This document shows positions 59,944-64,000 of a stretch of DNA of 64,000 nucleotides, piece by piece. A program made the position numbers and the translations under genes. Origin of the DNA: Plantago major (lineage: Eukaryota; Streptophyta; Magnoliopsida; Lamiales; Plantaginaceae). The DNA lies in contig CM048839.1 in assembly GCA_026545765.1 (NCBI GenBank), positions 6,807,835-6,871,834 of the forward strand, given 5' to 3'. Under the pieces are notes generated by a model, which saw nothing but the letters and a program-made list of their open reading frames with translations, was not told the DNA's origin and made no database searches. The first letter of the stretch is position 1; each line of letters starts with the position of its first letter.

Positions 59944-60399
59944 CTCCCTCCGTCCAAGCCAGTAGTATCGTTTAACTTTTTTGGGTGATCCGTAAAACTA
60001 TGTATCTTTCACGAGTTTTAAAAAACTCACTACTCCCTCCGTCCCGGAGAACTTCATATATTAGGGTTAGCGCGCAGGTTTATGCGAAAAGTTAAAGTAA
60101 TAATAAAGTATAAAAAAAGTGGACAAAAGTGTACTTTGAGTGGCAAAATGTGTAATTTACGTGTAAAGTTGAGATTGCTTATTATTTGTTGGGTGTGGGG
60201 TAGCTTCCTTTTTTAGTAATGTATGAAGTTCTGTGGGACGGTTAAAAATGGTAAATGTATGAAGTTCTGCGGGACGGAGGGAATATTATATTAGTTCATC
60301 ACATAAAGTTAGTACTCACAAAACTTTTTATCCGTTTGTTAAAATTTTTAAAAGATGATGTGTATAGCGAATGATGTTACTGGTTCAGGACGGAAGGAG
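59944..60399. mobile_element. Stowaway-like MITE, interrupted by a second MITE
   Basis: Left CTCCCTCCGTCCAAGCCAGT and right ACTGGTTCAGGACGGAAGGAG are inverse of each other, with TA outside both. The interior is split by the 251-bp element at 60033-60283. The empty element would be about 203 bp. Confidence 0.85.
60033..60283. mobile_element. Stowaway-like MITE, 251 bp, nested
   Basis: CTCCCTCCGTCCCGG to GCGGGACGGAGGGAA, with TA flanks (60031-60032, 60284-60285) inside another MITE. It is the reverse complement of, and the same length as, the element at 9058-9308. Confidence 0.88.
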
Positions 60400-60401
60400 T
60401 A

Positions 60402-62792
60402 TGCACGTATCGATCACTCCTACAAATTAGATGATTTTGAATGTAAATACTGTAGACATTGGCTCTCTTTCAAGGATGTCAAAGCTGTAAAATTTCGACA
60501 CGATTTCAACGCCTGAACTTTTATCTATCAGAAAAATTATGAGATCACAAGGTAGTACTACAGAATAGAATGATGAAAAATCTTCAATCCTCCTTTTCCA
60601 AGATTTTGTGCTTGGAATCAAATGAATAGCAAATTGACCCCAACTAAACAAGTGTGTTGATGATTGGCCAAAACGAATCTCATACAGAAAATTCTGCCGC
60701 ACAGTTGATCTTAGTTGCCCATAACCTGGAGTGATCATGTCACCAAGAATATATATACAAACATAGGTCCAAATTGCAAAACTCCACCCTGTATTTCCAT
60801 AATCTCACACATCATGTAAAATTTAGGTTGTCTTGCACCAGACTTTCACATAGTTTTTTAATAGACTTTTAACAGTAATAATTCGATTTCATGTGAGTAG
60901 AATAGTGACCTGACAGAGTTTCTAGTTGTATGACAAACATGAAAACTGATGAATAGTGACTTAACAAAGTTATTAGTTGATTGCCAAATAAATAGTCCAA
61001 TATTCACTACAACGAAAGAGAACATCCGTGCCATAGACGTGCCAATTGAAGTCAATATAGTATACAAGTATGCATATAAAGTTCTGAAAACCCAGAGCTG
61101 AAACTATCATTCTACATACACAAGACGAAAAGACAACCGGCCACAAATTTACAAGTTCGTGAACAAAGTGATATTCGAGTATTCTGCATGAATGCAACAA
61201 TATCACTGAATTCAACAATGAATGGCATTCAATAATTTTCTTCTGGTGGAAAAACAAACATCAGAAGAGAAATTGATCAGTTTGCTTTAAAACAGGGAAT
61301 ATTTAAAAGCTAAGACCCATGCTGTAGAATTTGCTTTCTGGACCAGAAAACTACAACAATCATTGTACGGGTGTTAGTACAGATAGTTATGTCTCAGTAA
61401 ATTTCTCTCCAGAATAGGGTAAAATGTAAATGATAAAAGTTACAGCATGTGGAATAATATTAACAGGAAAAGAAAAGAATTTTATATGCATGGAAGTATG
61501 TTCTCCATCATTACCACTTGTTCTATTCTTGTTTATGGCTAAAGATGCGGAAAATTATGGCACACAGTTAAGCCAGATATCATCAGTTGCTCGATTACAT
61601 AATATGTGGGATTGCTATTAGAACAGATTCACAACAAATAAATCTACAGGAATCTGAGACCTCAGATCAGTTAGCTAATTGGCTCCTTGTAGCGAGGACC
61701 TAGAGTCATTCACCTGGGAGTTTTCATCTTCCAATATGAAGGCAAAATTACCTCTTTAATTGAGAAACCCAAAATAAGTTTCCTATTTTATAGAAGTGCC
61801 TACAATTTCTTTCTATTATTGATTTGAATATTACATGCTAATGGTTAGATCTATGCAAATGCATGCTTCTATTCGAAGGAACTCACCCAATCGGATTGGA
61901 ATAAGGAGATCTCAAGAAACCAACCAATGTGAACAATTATTGATGATATTCTAAGTTATTATGCTAAAGATGGAAACCCCATGTTAAAGAAAAGATAAGT
62001 CTTTGCATAGATCCCATACTTAACAGTTAACAATATTTATTATACCATATTCTATATGTTACAACTTGATTAGAATGCTCAGTGGAGTACATTATCAGCA
62101 AGATGATCCAACATATTTCCTTAATTGCATTCAATACAGACAAAGCAGCATGAACAGTTAAAGAAGTCGAAAAAAGATCTTTGTGAAAGCAGGATAACAT
62201 TTCATCATGGAGATGTAGATTCTTAAAAGCTGAATTTATTCTCTGTCCTGTTTTCTTCTATGGTTCTTAAGTAGACAAATCCCTCTAAAGTCTTCAGGTT
62301 TTGCAAGTTTATAGGCCAACTAGCATTACCCCACCTTACCACCAGAAAAGATCCTCTGACCTTAAATGTTGTGTCACAAATTGTAACACATCACAGTGAA
62401 GTAAACTCATGTATCCAATGGATTAGCAACCCCATGGAGTCACTCCTTGGAGTGTGGTGTTATAGTGCGTTCGCTAAAAAAAGAAAAGATGAATGAAAGT
62501 GAAACGGACTTTTGTCTTACCGTGTTCTTTTCTTGGATACATATATTAAAAGTTTTAAATGATTCTATGATCTATCAAACTGTTTAAATTTCCGACCTAA
62601 TTGAAGCTAGAAAGAAAACACAGAAAGAAAATATGGTAGTAACGGGAAGAAATCTTTCTGTATTTTTATTTTGCATTGAGTTTGTGAAAATGTCAAAACA
62701 TTTCCTAAAATGTCCAAAAAATTAGAAATTTCGACCAACCAAAACTCGTCTTCAAAGCAAAACTTTGATTCTATGGTGCATCATGTCTAATA
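60402..62792. other. Gene-free region
   Basis: The longest frames (for example 60738-60427 minus, 103 residues) show no domain, codon bias or splice context that would support a gene. No RNA gene was recognised. Confidence 0.45.
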
Positions 62793-62881
62793 ATGAATGA
62801 CACACATCGAACCACAATGGCACGCGGCACACATAATTGTGACAGAGAAGATTCAGTTCTGCTTCTAACATCTCTGATGCC

Positions 62882-62888
62882 TATAAAA
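62882..62888 (+). promoter_or_regulatory. Possible TATA box of RADIALIS-like gene
   Basis: 'tataaaa' lies 187 bp before the ATG at 63069, giving a plausible 5' UTR of about 150 bp. Confidence 0.5.
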
Positions 62889-63068
62889 CAGCAACATTTC
62901 ACCCTTCACTTGCACCATCCCACCTCAGTAAGTTTATTCTGTGTACTCTCTACACATTCTTACTATTTTCAATTCTTACATTTCTTCTACGAGCAACATT
63001 TTGTATAAGTCATTCAGATCACTCTTCTCTAACATCTATTCATTTTTTAACCAGTTCCTGAACAAGAA

Positions 63069-63345
63069 ATGGCATCGAATTCTATCAGCTGTGGCTCAGG
63101 CAGGGCTTGGACAGCTAAGGAAAACAAAGCCTTTGAAAAGGCATTGGCTGTATATGACAAGGACATGCCTGACCGTTGGTCCAACGTAGCCAGGGTTGTT
63201 GGGAGCCGAACGGCAGAAGAGGTCAAGAAGCACTATGAGGAGCTTGAAGAAGATGTAAAATACATAGAGAGTGGCAAAGTACCGTTCCCCCAGTACTGGA
63301 CATCTGGAGCAGGAGTTCACAACATAAGGGATATGAAGAGAAGAG
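63069..63345 (+). CDS. RADIALIS-like single-SANT/MYB protein (exon 1)
   Basis: The start [19 protein letters not shown] leads into one SANT domain with three regularly spaced Trp or equivalents (W in RAWTAKEN, W in DRWSNVAR, then Tyr in KKHYEEL). [14 protein letters not shown] follows, a hallmark of the RAD/RSM family. These small nuclear proteins antagonise larger MYB proteins (DIV/DRIF module) in flower symmetry and growth. A donor 'gtaact' at 63346 fits the late intron of the family; the short second exon was not identified and may lie further on. If unspliced, the frame runs to 63428 with an unrelated tail. Confidence 0.88.
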
Positions 63346-63428
63346 GTAACTTAAATTTAAGGGCAACATTATTGTGCTCAGCTATATTTGAACTAGATAG
63401 ATATGAGGCTTTCTTGTGGGCACATTAA

Positions 63429-64000
63429 ATAATAAATAATACGGATAGCTATTACTTGCCACCTGCTATTTTAAGGCATTTTCGCAGTCTTACTTCTTTT
63501 TGGGTTGTTAATGCTTACATTAATCTAGATAAACATTAAACACTGCTAAATTACCTAAAACATGTGGAACAGCAAAATAAACATAGAATCCCTCATCATG
63601 AGACATAAAAATGAGTTGGCCTTACTAAAACTAGGTAATAAATTACCATGTAGCTAAAAAAAGTTAGTAAACAAAAAAACAATTGACTAATGCATGTGCT
63701 TGTCTCCACCAATGGTTTGTCAAGGGTTTGTTTATACCATCTCATGCAGCATATTACGTATAATTTGAATAAGTAAAATGAGAGTCATAATTAACGATCA
63801 TGTTAGGCGTTCTTTAACACCAACAAGCAGTACACAATCTTTTTACCTCATGTAGGCTCTCGAAGATAACACTGTATCACAATGTAGATTTTAATACATG
63901 CTAAATCAATGTACAACAAGATCATAGGTTGAAGGTGTATATGAACAACGGAAAACATGCCAATCTTAAATGCCTAGGAAATGTCGGTGGAGTCCATCTC
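63429..64000. other. Downstream region of RADIALIS-like gene
   Basis: Probably intron or 3' sequence of the preceding gene. No further coding exon could be recognised before the window ends. Confidence 0.4.

Noticed and set aside
60427..60738. Minus-strand frame of 103 codons
   Set aside because: No domain, no splice or promoter context, no compositional support; not annotated as a gene.

Overview
The window is nuclear DNA from a flowering plant. The evidence is introns with GT..AG borders, plant-only gene families (LRR receptor kinases, RADIALIS-like SANT protein, GRP7-type protein), a nuclear gene for a mitochondrial complex I subunit, plant Stowaway/Tourist/hAT MITEs and an endogenous caulimovirid. 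It looks like a eudicot. An asterid is possible, but the sequence alone does not settle the family. No bacterial or organellar segment was seen.

Layout. 1-500: fragment of a probable MULE transposase (-). 1264-5364: seven-exon receptor-like kinase of the At4g34500 type (-). 5.5-9.6 kb: gene-free. 9653-12189: two-exon BTB/POZ protein (+). 13911-16285: eight-exon NDUFS8/TYKY subunit of complex I (+). 17596-19589: AP-3 sigma adaptin with a decayed C terminus (+). 20614-22954: truncated pseudokinase without LRRs (+). 23581-29159: second AP-3 sigma copy, broken by a 5 kb endogenous caulimovirid in intron 2 (+). 29.9-30.8 kb: two tRNA-Gln(CUG) genes (-). 30.9-32.3 kb: relics of an F-box protein and an RNase H-like domain. 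32777-34445: second truncated pseudokinase (+). 35238-39525: full-length LRR receptor pseudokinase of the At2g16250 type (-), convergent with the preceding gene. 40-55 kb: repeat-rich desert with MITEs, minisatellites, a hAT transposase relic and RNase H relics. 55297-56154: GRP7-type glycine-rich RNA-binding protein with three evening elements upstream (+). 56-63 kb: gene-free with MITEs, one nested in another. 63069-63345: RADIALIS-like SANT/MYB gene (+), possibly continuing beyond the exon seen.

The central story is 17-40 kb. A two-gene block (AP-3 sigma plus LRR-less pseudokinase) has been duplicated in tandem. The exon structure is conserved in both copies, and the pseudokinases share intron positions with the full-length LRR receptor next door. 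Both short pseudokinases carry an N-terminal segment that is absent from the LRR receptor and resembles the N terminus of callose synthase 10 (GSL8), which suggests a chimeric gene. The second AP-3 sigma copy was then lost to frameshifts and a pararetrovirus insertion.
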